Shown: positions 27,558-37,000 of the stretch, piece by piece
Numbering within the stretch: position 1 is the first letter of the stretch
Layout: the number at the start of each line of letters is the position of its first letter
From: Entamoeba histolytica HM-1:IMSS
Lineage: Eukaryota > Evosea > Mastigamoebida > Endamoebidae
DNA length: 49,118 bases
Direction: 5' to 3'
Assembly: GCF_000208925.1 (NCBI RefSeq)
Contig: NW_001914974.1
Location: forward strand, 1-49,118
Notes under the pieces: generated by a model
The model's database searches: none
What the model was told of the DNA's origin: nothing
Seen by the model: the letters and a program-made list of their open reading frames with translations, nothing else
Made by a program: the position numbers and the translations under genes

Positions 27558-28859
27558 TTATTTGCAATAAGTAAAATCATTGAAATAGTCTTTAGAATCA
27601 ACAACTTCTCCTTCATCAATTTTAGCTGTTTCATTAATAATATCTTCATTAAAATTAGAAGTATCAGTTTTATCTTTTAAAACAGGAACAAAAGGAGGAG
27701 TTAATTTCTTTTTGAATAATCCTTCCCAGTCAAATCCTTTAAACCAACAATGTGATTTAATACGATTTGGGTCTGTTAAACGTTTTTCTGGATCTTTAAC
27801 TAATAACTCTTGAATACAACGTTTACAATCAGCAGTAGGATAAGAAACATTTGGAAAGATGACAGGGTCATGAATAATCTTTTGGAATAATTGTTGAATA
27901 TCTTCTGAAGTAAATGGAGCATGTCCATGAATCATTTCATAAATTAAAATACCAAATCCCCACCAATCTACAGGTTCTGAATAATCTTTACCAACAACAA
28001 CTTCTGGAGCGAGATATTCTGGTGTACCACAAAAAGTACTTGTAGTATTTTCTTTTGTAACATTTTCTTTAGAAAGTCCAAAATCAGTTAAACGAAGATA
28101 ACCATCAGCACCAATTAAAATATTTTCTGGTTTAATATCACGATAAACAATATTTGATGAATGAAGATGTTCTATTGCAAGTAAAATTTGAGCTGAATAA
28201 AATTTAGCATCTTCTTCACTTACTTTTCCATTCTTTTGTAAATAATAATAAAATTCACCTCCAGGACAATAATCAATAATATAAAATAAATGAGTTGGTG
28301 TTTGGAATGAATAATATAAATTTACTAAGAAAGGATGATGTAATTTAGAGAGGATACGTCTTTCAGACATAGTATGTTCAATTTCTTCATATTCAATAAT
28401 TTGTTTTTTTTCAATAGTTTTCATTGCAAATATTTCATGAGTAGAAATCATTTCAACTAAAAATACTTTTCCATAAGCTCCTTTACCTAATAAACACTTA
28501 ACATCAAAATCTTTTTGTGTTACTGTTTCTGTAGTAATTTTAGACTTATAAATATTTGATTGTTGTGAATGACAAATAATAGATGTTAACCATAATAATC
28601 TATCTTCTTCATTTGCTGCACTTAAATGAAATGTTCTTGATGGTGTACAAATACGAATTATATTTTCATATTTCTTATGATAATTATCAACTGCTGTAAT
28701 ATGTGTAGCAAGAGATAAATTTATTATACCCATTAATGTCTTTTTATCTTGTTCTTTATAATAATATAATGAATCATTATTTAATTCAAAATATCTTTTT
28801 TTCCAAGACTTCCAACTTCCACCTTCTTTCATAAGCCATCCTTGTGTTTTTTCTTCCAT
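27558..28859 (-). CDS. PH-domain AGC protein kinase (Akt/PKB-like)
   Basis: 433 residues from the ATG at 28859; the frame extends to 28898 only with a TTG. Residues 4-98 are a PH domain (TQGWLMKEGGSWKSWKKRYF through LLWLTSI). The kinase domain is about 118-380: GKGAYGKVFLV loop, Lys147 in FAMKTIEKK, YRDIKPENILI, DFGLSKEN, the AGC activation segment TFCGTPEYLAPEVV and DWWGFGILIYEM. The C-tail has the turn region TPPFVPVLKDKTDTSNF and ends with a hydrophobic motif FNDFTY (Thr430). The PH + AGC + FxxF(T)Y layout is that of Akt/PKB, predicted to be recruited by PI(3,4,5)P3 and activated by PDK1- and TORC2-type kinases. Catalytic residues are complete. Confidence 0.9.
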   Translation of the reverse strand: MEEKTQGWLMKEGGSWKSWKKRYFELNNDSLYYYKEQDKKTLMGIINLSLATHITAVDNYHKKYENIIRICTPSRTFHLSAANEEDRLLWLTSIICHSQQSNIYKSKITTETVTQKDFDVKCLLGKGAYGKVFLVEMISTHEIFAMKTIEKKQIIEYEEIEHTMSERRILSKLHHPFLVNLYYSFQTPTHLFYIIDYCPGGEFYYYLQKNGKVSEEDAKFYSAQILLAIEHLHSSNIVYRDIKPENILIGADGYLRLTDFGLSKENVTKENTTSTFCGTPEYLAPEVVVGKDYSEPVDWWGFGILIYEMIHGHAPFTSEDIQQLFQKIIHDPVIFPNVSYPTADCKRCIQELLVKDPEKRLTDPNRIKSHCWFKGFDWEGLFKKKLTPPFVPVLKDKTDTSNFNEDIINETAKIDEGEVVDSKDYFNDFTYCK

Positions 28860-28986
28860 TTCAAAGTAATTGATCTTTAAGATCTCTTTTTTTACCAATC
28901 TTTTGTTTCCTTTTTTTTTTAAAAACGAAAACCAAAAATTTATTGAATTATTGACTTTTTACTGGTTTTTTTATATCTTTTTTCTT

Positions 28987-29478
28987 TTACTTATTTTCCA
29001 TTGAAACCCAATTAATTTCTTTCATTGTTATGAAAGAATTATCATAATTACAAAGTAATAAATGTTTTTTTACATTATGTAATAATCTACATAATCCAAT
29101 TAATTCATTATTTATTAAAGATTGATGAATATTCATTAAAATCACTCCATAAGATGAATGACAATATTGTGGATGGTTTTTATAAACAACAAAGTCACAT
29201 CCATATTTAAATCCATCTTTAATAAATAAACCTTTCTTTTTTAATTCACAATATAATTGATATTTCATTTTTTCTTTTTCATTTAATACAATAGTTCGAT
29301 AGTCTTCTTTATTAATTTCATTCAATTCATTAAGATAGACATATTCAATCTTAGTAATAATACTTATTGGTTCATCTTTGTCTATCCCTTTTTGTTTAAA
29401 TAAAGACTTTCCAATACCATATTTTTGATATATATAAATTGGATTGTGGATAGTAATAAATTCATCACCATCACTCAT
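28987..29478 (-). CDS. tRNA-splicing endonuclease subunit Sen34
   Basis: 163 residues. The C-terminal half matches the tRNA-intron endonuclease catalytic domain in order: YQLYCELKKKGLFIKDGFKY, GCDFVVYKNHPQYCHSSYGV, then LCRLLHNVKKHLLLC and a FITMKEINWVSM end (human TSEN34: GGDFLVYPGDP, RLGTSVRKTLLLC, VVYTSLQWASLQ). The catalytic triad is visible: Tyr99, His107 and Lys137 or Lys138. Sen34 cuts the 3' splice site of pre-tRNA introns in the heterotetrameric Sen complex. At 163 residues it is about half the length of human TSEN34 and keeps only the core plus a short N-terminal domain. The tRNA-Leu genes in this window have no intron. It is 127 bp upstream of the PH-AGC kinase gene on the same strand. 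Confidence 0.88.
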   Translation of the reverse strand: MSDGDEFITIHNPIYIYQKYGIGKSLFKQKGIDKDEPISIITKIEYVYLNELNEINKEDYRTIVLNEKEKMKYQLYCELKKKGLFIKDGFKYGCDFVVYKNHPQYCHSSYGVILMNIHQSLINNELIGLCRLLHNVKKHLLLCNYDNSFITMKEINWVSMENK

Positions 29479-29782
29479 ATTTTATTTCTGATTGGAAGAA
29501 CTTTCCAATCAAATCTATTTTTCAATACCAATCTGAAAATTTCAGAAAATATTTAGTTCTATTCTTCAAAGTTGTTGGTTATTTAAGTTTTTATAAAAAA
29601 GAAGAAAGTAAACACATAAAAGGAATATATATCAAAGAAATAATTTAAATAAGAATAAACAAAATTAGAATCAAATAGTTCGAGAATGTCATAGAATAAG
29701 ATTCTACTAAGCACTTTATCTTCTACACCATTCCAGTTGATATAAAACCAAGAGAAACTAAAAAGTAAAATGAAATAACAAC
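29479..29782. other. Divergent intergenic region between SEN34 and PepD
   Basis: 304 bp between two divergent starts. AT-rich, with no GAACT at the usual distance from either ATG. Nothing else recognised. Confidence 0.5.
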
Positions 29783-31333
29783 ATGGACGCTAAATCACTC
29801 TTTAAATATGAACATTCTATGGAAATGTATAACCAACTTTGTAATATTTGTAAAGATGAAGGTTCTAAAGTATATTGGAAATGGTTCCTTGCATTAGATG
29901 AAATTCCAAGAAGATCAGGAGCAAGAGAAGCACCATCTAATTGGTTAATTGAAATTGCAAAGAAATCAGGATTAGAATATAAAGTAGATAAAGAAAAGAA
30001 TATTTGTATTTATGTTCCAGCATCTAAAGGATTTGAAGATAAACCATCAGTTTGTATTCAAGGACATTATGATATGGTAGGAACTGTTGCAGCAGGAGTT
30101 CAACATGATTTCACTAAAGATCCAATTAAAATGAAACTTGAAGATGGTATTTTATCAGCACAAGGAACTACTCTTGGAGGAGATGATGGAACTGGAGTTG
30201 CATGTGGACTTGCATATATGGAACTTAGAGATAAATTCCAACATCCAGCATTAGAACTTCTTTTTACAGCAGATGAAGAAATTGGATGTCTTGGAGCTGC
30301 AGGACTTGTTCCAGGGGAATTATTAACAGAAAAATGTAAATATCTTATTAATGTTGATTCAGAAGATTGGGGAGAAGTTACAATTTCATCAGCAGGAACA
30401 GCATTTAGAGTTGGAAAAGTTCCAGTTAAATTTGAAAATGCTAAAAGTGGATTAACATCAATTAATATTGTTGTTGAAAAGTTTAATGGAGGACATAGTG
30501 GAGTTGATATTCAACATCAAAGAGCTAATGCACTTAAATGGGTTGTTGATCTTATTATTCATAGTCCTTCTCTTTTAAGAGTTAATAAACATCAATATCA
30601 TATTGTTAAATTTGAAGCAGGACATGCTCATAATGCTATTCCATCTCATGCTAATGTTACTATTGCAGTTCCAAATGATATTGCAGAAGCTGTTATGAAA
30701 GAAATTAAAGCTAATCATGAAGCACTTACTGTTCTTTATAGTGGAACTAGTGATGTTAAACCAGAAATTAATGTTTCATCAACACCACTTGCTGAAGGAA
30801 CACAAATTGTTTCATATACTTCAACATGTAATTGTCTCCAATTAGTTGAAAAACTTCCACATGGAGTTCTTAGATTCTCAGAAGATGTAGAAGGATTAGT
30901 TGAAACATCACAATCAGTTTCTATTGGTAAACTTGAAGGAAATACATTCAATATTACTATTTTTGCACGTTCAAGTAAAGATGAAGATATGCTTACTCTT
31001 GTTGAAGCTGATTATAAAATGTTTAAATGTCATGGAGCTACATTTGAAAAAGCTGTTGATGATGCATGTGGATGGCCAGCTGAACCAAATAATCATTTAC
31101 TTAAGACTCTTAAAGAATGTTATAAAGAAATGTACAAATCAGAAATTAAAACAGTTGCAATTCATGCTGGTCTTGAAAATTCTATTATTATGGAAAAATA
31201 TAAGAATTTGAACCTTCATTCTATTTCTCTTGGTCCATCAGTTCATGATGTTCATACTCCAAAAGAACATGTTCATGTTGAAACTGCAACTCAACTTTAT
31301 GCACTTCTTATTTCTGTTATGGAGAAACTTTAA
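29783..31333 (+). CDS. pepD: M20 cytosol non-specific dipeptidase (PepD, aminoacyl-histidine dipeptidase)
   Basis: 516 residues. M20 metallopeptidase with the PepD signatures: QGHYDMVGTV (His95, Asp97), HDFTKDPI, QGTTLGGDDGTGVACGLAYM (bridging Asp134), TADEEIGCLGAAGL (Glu165, Glu166), INVDSEDWGEV (Asp192) and the C-terminal SVHDVHTPKEHVHV metal-ligand His. The dimerisation (lid) domain lies between about 225 and 400. PepD hydrolyses Xaa-His and other dipeptides in the cytosol. The family is mainly bacterial, and its presence in anaerobic protists suggests an old lateral transfer (inference). Codon usage is strongly biased to a few codons, as in highly expressed Entamoeba genes. It is about 30 residues longer than typical bacterial PepD, mostly at the N-terminus. 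Confidence 0.93.
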   Translation: MDAKSLFKYEHSMEMYNQLCNICKDEGSKVYWKWFLALDEIPRRSGAREAPSNWLIEIAKKSGLEYKVDKEKNICIYVPASKGFEDKPSVCIQGHYDMVGTVAAGVQHDFTKDPIKMKLEDGILSAQGTTLGGDDGTGVACGLAYMELRDKFQHPALELLFTADEEIGCLGAAGLVPGELLTEKCKYLINVDSEDWGEVTISSAGTAFRVGKVPVKFENAKSGLTSINIVVEKFNGGHSGVDIQHQRANALKWVVDLIIHSPSLLRVNKHQYHIVKFEAGHAHNAIPSHANVTIAVPNDIAEAVMKEIKANHEALTVLYSGTSDVKPEINVSSTPLAEGTQIVSYTSTCNCLQLVEKLPHGVLRFSEDVEGLVETSQSVSIGKLEGNTFNITIFARSSKDEDMLTLVEADYKMFKCHGATFEKAVDDACGWPAEPNNHLLKTLKECYKEMYKSEIKTVAIHAGLENSIIMEKYKNLNLHSISLGPSVHDVHTPKEHVHVETATQLYALLISVMEKL

Positions 31334-31404
31334 ACAACAAAAATCAATTTAATTGATTTTATTCATTTCTATATTTCTTCTTATTCTTTTTGTTTTAATC
31401 TTTT

Positions 31405-31974
31405 CTACTTTTTTTTAATAGAATTTTGTGCACTATAATGATATGGAATTAAACCACTTCCTTTAACTGTTTTTTCAAAATCTTCATCTTTTGTTCCTGA
31501 TAATTCTTTCCATTTCCCCACAATTTCTCTATCTAAATTTGGTAAGTCATTTAATAATCGTTTCTTGGGATCACTAAAAAAATATATTTCTTTTGATCTT
31601 CCTCCTTCTTCTACAACAACTATATCATATTTTTCTGGATGTTCAACCATTGATGCTAAGTCTTTTTCTACATCTGGATATGCATCATCTAATAAAGACC
31701 TTGCTACTGATTTGAATTTAGAATCATGTATAATCTTAATTAACCCTTCTAAGTTTGTTGCATTGATTTTTGGTTTATATTTAAACGTTTTTCTGACTGG
31801 ATTATATTCCACTGAACTTGACATTGTTGAAAGTCTTTGAAATAATTCTGTACCTTCAGAAACATCATATCCCAATTCATTTAATATTTGTTTTATATCA
31901 TACTCTTTTCTATTCTTCTTTAAATGCTCAACAATTGCACTTTGTTGTGTTCTAACATCCATTCCATAGTTCAT
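31405..31974 (-). CDS. Transcription factor IIE beta subunit (TFIIE-beta)
   Basis: 189 residues. Two winged-helix-like segments are visible. The first is residues about 10-70 (IVEHLKKNRKEYDIKQILNE, then SSVEYNPVRKTFKYKPKINA). The second is about 70-140 (NLEGLIKIIHDSKFKSVARS, LLDDAYPDVEKDLASMVE, then EGGRSKEIYFFSDP). The pattern FKYKPKIN..., DSKFKSV..LLDDAYPDVEKDL, IYFFSDP matches the TFIIE-beta core (FKPxYNIRDKKxLL, ESxP.., FFND). It shows the short acidic/basic C-tail but not the long N-terminal Ser-rich extension of human TFIIE-beta. It works with TFIIE-alpha in recruiting TFIIH to the Pol II preinitiation complex. It converges with the PepD gene (71 bp between stops). Confidence 0.82.
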   Translation of the reverse strand: MNYGMDVRTQQSAIVEHLKKNRKEYDIKQILNELGYDVSEGTELFQRLSTMSSSVEYNPVRKTFKYKPKINATNLEGLIKIIHDSKFKSVARSLLDDAYPDVEKDLASMVEHPEKYDIVVVEEGGRSKEIYFFSDPKKRLLNDLPNLDREIVGKWKELSGTKDEDFEKTVKGSGLIPYHYSAQNSIKKK

Positions 31975-32895
31975 TTTGTTTATTTTTTTTTAGTTCTTGT
32001 TATTGTTAAATTTTAATGATAATAGCATTAGGAATTTGTTCTAACACTGAAAGTAGATGCTTGATATTTTCATATAAGATAAAACATATTTTATAATAAT
32101 TACAATAATAAATAACACATCAAAAAATACAAATTTTCTATTTATATTTCCTAATTTCTTTCTTCTGTACTGTCTTAAATCATTTCAATCTTTCATGTAA
32201 AAGATTTTCATATATCCTTATTATTATTATTTAATAGAAAAAAATTTTCAATTCTATTGTATAACATCATAATAATTAAACTTTCTGTATATTCATTAAT
32301 CTCTTTATTTGAAAAATAGATTAATTAGAGTTATAACACATATAATATTTAAACAATTATTAGAGGTATTTTCAATAGTTTTGATCAAACCAATGAATAT
32401 TAATTGAATATCTCCTTCTTAGTTTTAAAATAAAACATCTTAGGAAGATTAGTCTGTTAACCAAGACTATTTAAAAACCGTAAAAAATAATAACCAATAA
32501 CTATTCTAATGAAATAGAAAAAAAAACACAACAATGTTATTGTAAAACATTAGAACACAACCTCATAATAATAAAATATATAATTTTAAATGATCAACTA
32601 TTCTAACTCTATTCATTACAAAAGAAAAGTTATTTTAAAATTATCTCTAATAATTCCTATCTACTTCCAAAAAAAAAGAATAACACTAAAATAGTTAAGT
32701 TAAAAAATAAAATAACCAAACAATATAAAAGGAATATACTCATGTGTTAATTTCACATGATTCAATCTTTCATTCAATAAAATAAATAATAAGAAAGAGT
32801 TAATTTTAATTTTCAAACTTCTAAACAAAAAAAAAGAAAAAAGAGTGTGTTATTTGATTTTAAGATTTTAAAAAAAAATTAACTTGAAATTAGAA
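31975..32895. other. Gene-free divergent spacer
   Basis: About 920 bp of AT-rich DNA between the TFIIE-beta start and the small secreted protein gene. No coding frame, tRNA fold or tandem repeat seen. Confidence 0.55.
31992..31996 (-). promoter_or_regulatory. GAAC element of the TFIIE-beta gene
   Basis: GAACT on the minus strand, 17 nt before the ATG at 31974. Confidence 0.45.
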
Positions 32896-33428
32896 ATGAA
32901 ATTCAGTGTTATTGTTGTCTTATTTGTTATAACCTGTTATTCATATCAATATATTTGTGTTGAAACAATAGAAAAAAAAGATGATCCTGATATTGCAGCT
33001 ATCGAAATAACAACTGTTGATAGATGTATTACTCAACATGGTAAAATAGTAGTAAGAAATTTAAAAGGAGCAATTACTGAAATTAAAGTAGGAGACGGTT
33101 TGTTTTAAATATCAAAATAAAAGGAATAGAAATAACATCGTATATAGTTGTTTATCCAGTCTCATCTACTTCTAATTATCAAGAGATAGGAGTGTTAGAT
33201 GGATATTTTCCAGTTCGAGTAATTAAGAGAACAGTTGAAAATATATGTTATTACAGACAATTTGAAGTAACAATACATTCAAAAAATGGTTTGTTTTATG
33301 TATATTTTTTGTATTAAACAATAAAAGAAAATGTTTATATGATAGAATGTGATCCGTATTATGTCTATCTTGTGAAAACAAAAGAAATGGTATTTGAGGA
33401 TGATATTAGTAATAGTACTGAATCATAA
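32896..33428 (+). CDS. Small secreted protein, three exons, family unknown
   Basis: Exons 32896-33097, 33148-33288 and 33346-33428, with introns of 50 and 57 nt; 141 residues. The start is the ATG at 32896 (the frame opens earlier only with a TTG). A signal peptide is clear: MKFSVIVVLFVITCYSYQYI. The mature part is acidic after the signal (EKKDDPDIAA) and looks beta-rich (AIEITTVDRCITQHGKIVV, AITEIKVGDVVYPVSS, GYFPVRVIKRTVENICYYRQ, FEVTIHSKNECDPYYVYLVK). It has a few Cys residues and no membrane span, so it is likely secreted or lumenal. An alternative acceptor for intron 1 at 33127-33129 would give a 32-nt intron, which is too short. Not recognised. Confidence 0.75.
33098..33147 (+). other. 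Intron 1 of the small secreted protein gene
   Basis: 50 nt, GTTTGT to TAG, phase 1. Confidence 0.78.
33289..33345 (+). other. Intron 2 of the small secreted protein gene
   Basis: 57 nt, GTTTGT to TAG, phase 1. Both introns sit after an identical exon end (G) and share the first ten bases, GTTTGTTTTA. Confidence 0.82.
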
Positions 33429-33468
33429 ACATAAATTAAGTAGTTTTTATTAAATGTTTTAATTACTT

Positions 33469-33789
33469 TTATTCTAATGCATCATGGAACCACCAAGAAA
33501 ACAAGACTACACCAATTATTACTAAACAACACACTTCAAATGCAAAGATATTTAAACACAATTTATAACGATTATGTATTACTGGGTCTTCACTCTTACT
33601 GTATATTCTTTGAATATAAAAAAAGAATGGAGGACATAATGCGGAAATAACTACATAAATAAGCATTCTTTTACGAACTTCATCATTAACAACATAATCA
33701 TACCCATCTTCAATATTAGGTTCAAATTGTAATACTCCAGCAAATTGTTCTTTTGTAATACCAACAAGAATAGGAGGTGTTTCAGCCAT
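33469..33789 (-). CDS. Small two-TM membrane protein, unknown
   Basis: 106 residues from the ATG at 33789. The frame continues upstream with hydrophobic codons but reaches only a GTG, so I do not count that part. Two membrane segments are predicted by eye: about 47-62 (MLIYVVISALCPPFFFYIQ) and about 83-101 (FAFEVCCLVIIGVVLFSWWF), with a short basic loop (RIYSKSEDPVIHNRYK) between. The N-terminal 40 residues are acidic (EPNIEDGYDYVVNDE). Not recognised. It converges with the secreted-protein gene (40 bp between stops). Confidence 0.7.
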   Translation of the reverse strand: MAETPPILVGITKEQFAGVLQFEPNIEDGYDYVVNDEVRKRMLIYVVISALCPPFFFYIQRIYSKSEDPVIHNRYKLCLNIFAFEVCCLVIIGVVLFSWWFHDALE

Positions 33790-34063
33790 GCAAAAAGAAT
33801 TTACAATTATTAAATAAAAGTAGAGGAGTATAACTTTTTCAAAAAGATACACAAAATTGAACTTTATTTTTTTTTTCTTTTTATTATTTTATTTGAAAGA
33901 ATATTATAAATGAACTTAATAATATTAATCAATTCCTTTAAGAATTAAAATTCTTACTTCTATGAACTATATAAATCTCTTTTGGTAATATTTCAATATA
34001 ATCTCTTTTCTTCTTTTTCACTTTACAACAATAATAAATTAATTGAACAAAAAGTGAAATGAA

Positions 34064-37000
34064 TTATAGTGAAAATGGTGTTCTAAAATTTTTTATATCC
34101 ATTGAATGATTTCTTACAATTGATAATAAACGTTGATGATCAATTGTAATAGAATTATTTAAACATATTTTTTCAATTGCTTTAACACATTCTGATTTAA
34201 TAACATCTTCATTAATTCCATCAAAAAATAAATTGTGTTGTTCAAAGCTACCTTTAGGAATGTTAGTTTCAATACAATATGATTCAAGAAATTTAGCACA
34301 TTCTTGTGCAGTTTCTTCACAGTTCATACCTCTTGAAATAATTTCTGCTAATCGTTTATCAATAAAAGTATATTTAAATTTACATAATTGTAATAAGGCT
34401 TTTGTTGATACTCCATCACTTCCACCTTCTGCAATAGACATTAACGTTTCAACAACTTCATTTGGTTCAAAATCATTGAATGCATGAACAACAGATATTA
34501 CAAAATTATTTTTTTGAAGACTAGTTCCTATTTTAATAAGTTCTCCAATCCATCCTTTAATTCCAGTACAATTTTTTGTTAATTCATAGACAAGATGTTG
34601 TGTCTCTTTTCTTCCTGCAGCATGAGCTAATATATTAGCTTTAATAGAATTAACAGGAACAATTTGAGCCGCTTTTTCAAAGATACCAATAACTGGAACA
34701 GAAATTAGTATTTCTGCAATAGATGGATCATTTAATTGAATTGATGCTTCAATTACTTTTTGAAGCACTTGCACTTCTCCAAATAATAATCCTCGTGCAC
34801 TAATCATTGACAACATATCTAATGAAAATGATGGATTATCTTGAAGAAGAATAAATATGTCTAATGCATTTACTGCTACTTCTGTTTGGAAAACTGTACA
34901 ACAACTTAAAATTATCTGTTCAAATTGTTCAAGAACACCAAAGTTATGTAATTGATTCTTTATTCCTTTAATACTTTCTGGTGTAAACATTTTATCATAT
35001 GATAAAGATGGAGAAACAATACTTATTATTCTTCTTGCACATGCCTCTAATTCTCCATGAACTGTTGTTGGAGCATAAAAAAGTAAAGATAACGCACATA
35101 AATGAGGAATATATTGTATTGTAGTAATTGGTATTAATGAAATAATAAAAGAGAGTAATATGAAATAAACATTTTCTTTTTTAGAAGGGAATGTTGGAGT
35201 TATTTCAATTAAGTCACAAGGGAGTTTAGGTTGAATTGGTAGTTCCATAATATTATTATATAAATTCATAAATATTGGTAAACATAATGACTCTATTCCA
35301 CATAAATTACACATAATTTTACCAATTAAACCAATACTTTCTTCAGTATTTTCTGCTTTTGTTAATAATATTTCTAATATTATATCTATTTTATCTTCAC
35401 ATTGTTGTATAACACATTGCCACATTTCACAAACTTCATAATCCAATTGTTGTGCTGCTGATGTCATATCAATCATAATATTAATTGTTCCTTCAAGGTC
35501 ATACTGAACAGCTACTTTCATCCATTCACAACACACATGAATCAATACTCCATACTCACTATTATTTAACAAATTATGATATTGAAGAACCCCTTTTAGT
35601 ATTGATGGACTTTCAGAACAATATACTTTGGCTAATTCTCTCATTATTGCACAGTTCCATGATCCACCTACAGCACATCCACAATAAGTAGAAATATTAA
35701 ATTCTTGTACTCCTTTCATTAATGTTGCAAAATCATTTGAATTTTTTGATATTAAAATAATGCCATAACTTAATATTTCTTCCATATGAATAGAATATCC
35801 AGTACTAAGCATTTTATACACTGCATGATAATACATCATTCTTACATCCCTTGTCAAAAAAGAACGTTGCATTGAAATAGATAACATATTTGGATATCTT
35901 GTTAATATATTTACTAAGTATGTTTCAGAAGCAATAGGATCTGACGAATAGAGTACTTCAAGAAGATTAAACAAATCAATTGGAGTAGATATTCTTGCTT
36001 TTAATGTAATTGCTTTAACGATTGGAATAATATATTTGTGTAATGACATTTGATTAATGTATTTTGAGATAAATGTTACTAACGAATCTTCTATTGATGG
36101 AGAAGGTAATGTAATTTCTAACATACATATCTTTGATATTATTTCAAATAAAATAATATTTGAAGTTGGAAGATCTTTAAACTGAGTCCAATGCATTAAT
36201 GTTGTTCTACATAATGAAATAAGGTTTTGACAACGAACATATTTAATTGGTTCGATAGATACTAATGTATTTAATAATTCAAGATTAAATTTCTTCTTTT
36301 TAGAATCAATCATTGAAGAAGCAAAAAGATCTATAATAGATGGCTCTGATAATTTAAGTAATGAATGTACCATTGAACAAATATGTTCTACACCATCATT
36401 GTATTGTGAAATAATTGAATGAATTATATGTATATTTTCTGTTTTCATTGATGCAAAAATAAATCTAATTAATTCTGGTTGCATTTTAGATGAATAATTA
36501 TTAGAGAATCTATTATATAATTCTTTAACAAACAACAATTCTTTTTGTTCAGTTACAAATTTATCTATATTTTCTATAGAAACTGATGATAAATATTGAG
36601 CAATAATATTTGAATTTTCAATAATTCTATATCCTTTTAACTTTAGTGCATCAACTAATCGTGAAGCTATTTCAATAGACTTTCCATCTAATGTAATAAT
36701 AAGTGCTAATATTCTTCTTTGTAACATATTAACTAATCCTTTACTAGCAACATCACTAGTTTGTCCAAATACTTCAGCAAGTTGACATACATACTCTCCT
36801 TCATTCCAATTACTTTCTTCCTCAATTCCATTACCAAGAAATTCTTCAAATATCCCACAAAATAATCTTGGATTTCTTTTTGCATCTCTGAGCAATGCTT
36901 TTCTTGCTTCTTGTTTAATTTCAAGTATTGGACTTCTCGCTGCACTAACTATTTTATGTGAAGTTGTATCTCTTGCAGTAGAGTCATGAATAAATGATTC

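Noticed and set aside
33790..33852. Hydrophobic upstream extension of the two-TM protein
   Set aside because: Only a GTG is available upstream; no ATG and no splice acceptor with a fitting exon.
36733..36945. 70-codon minus-strand frame inside the large gene
   Set aside because: Shadow frame overlapping the 1,719-residue gene on the same strand, with no signals of its own.
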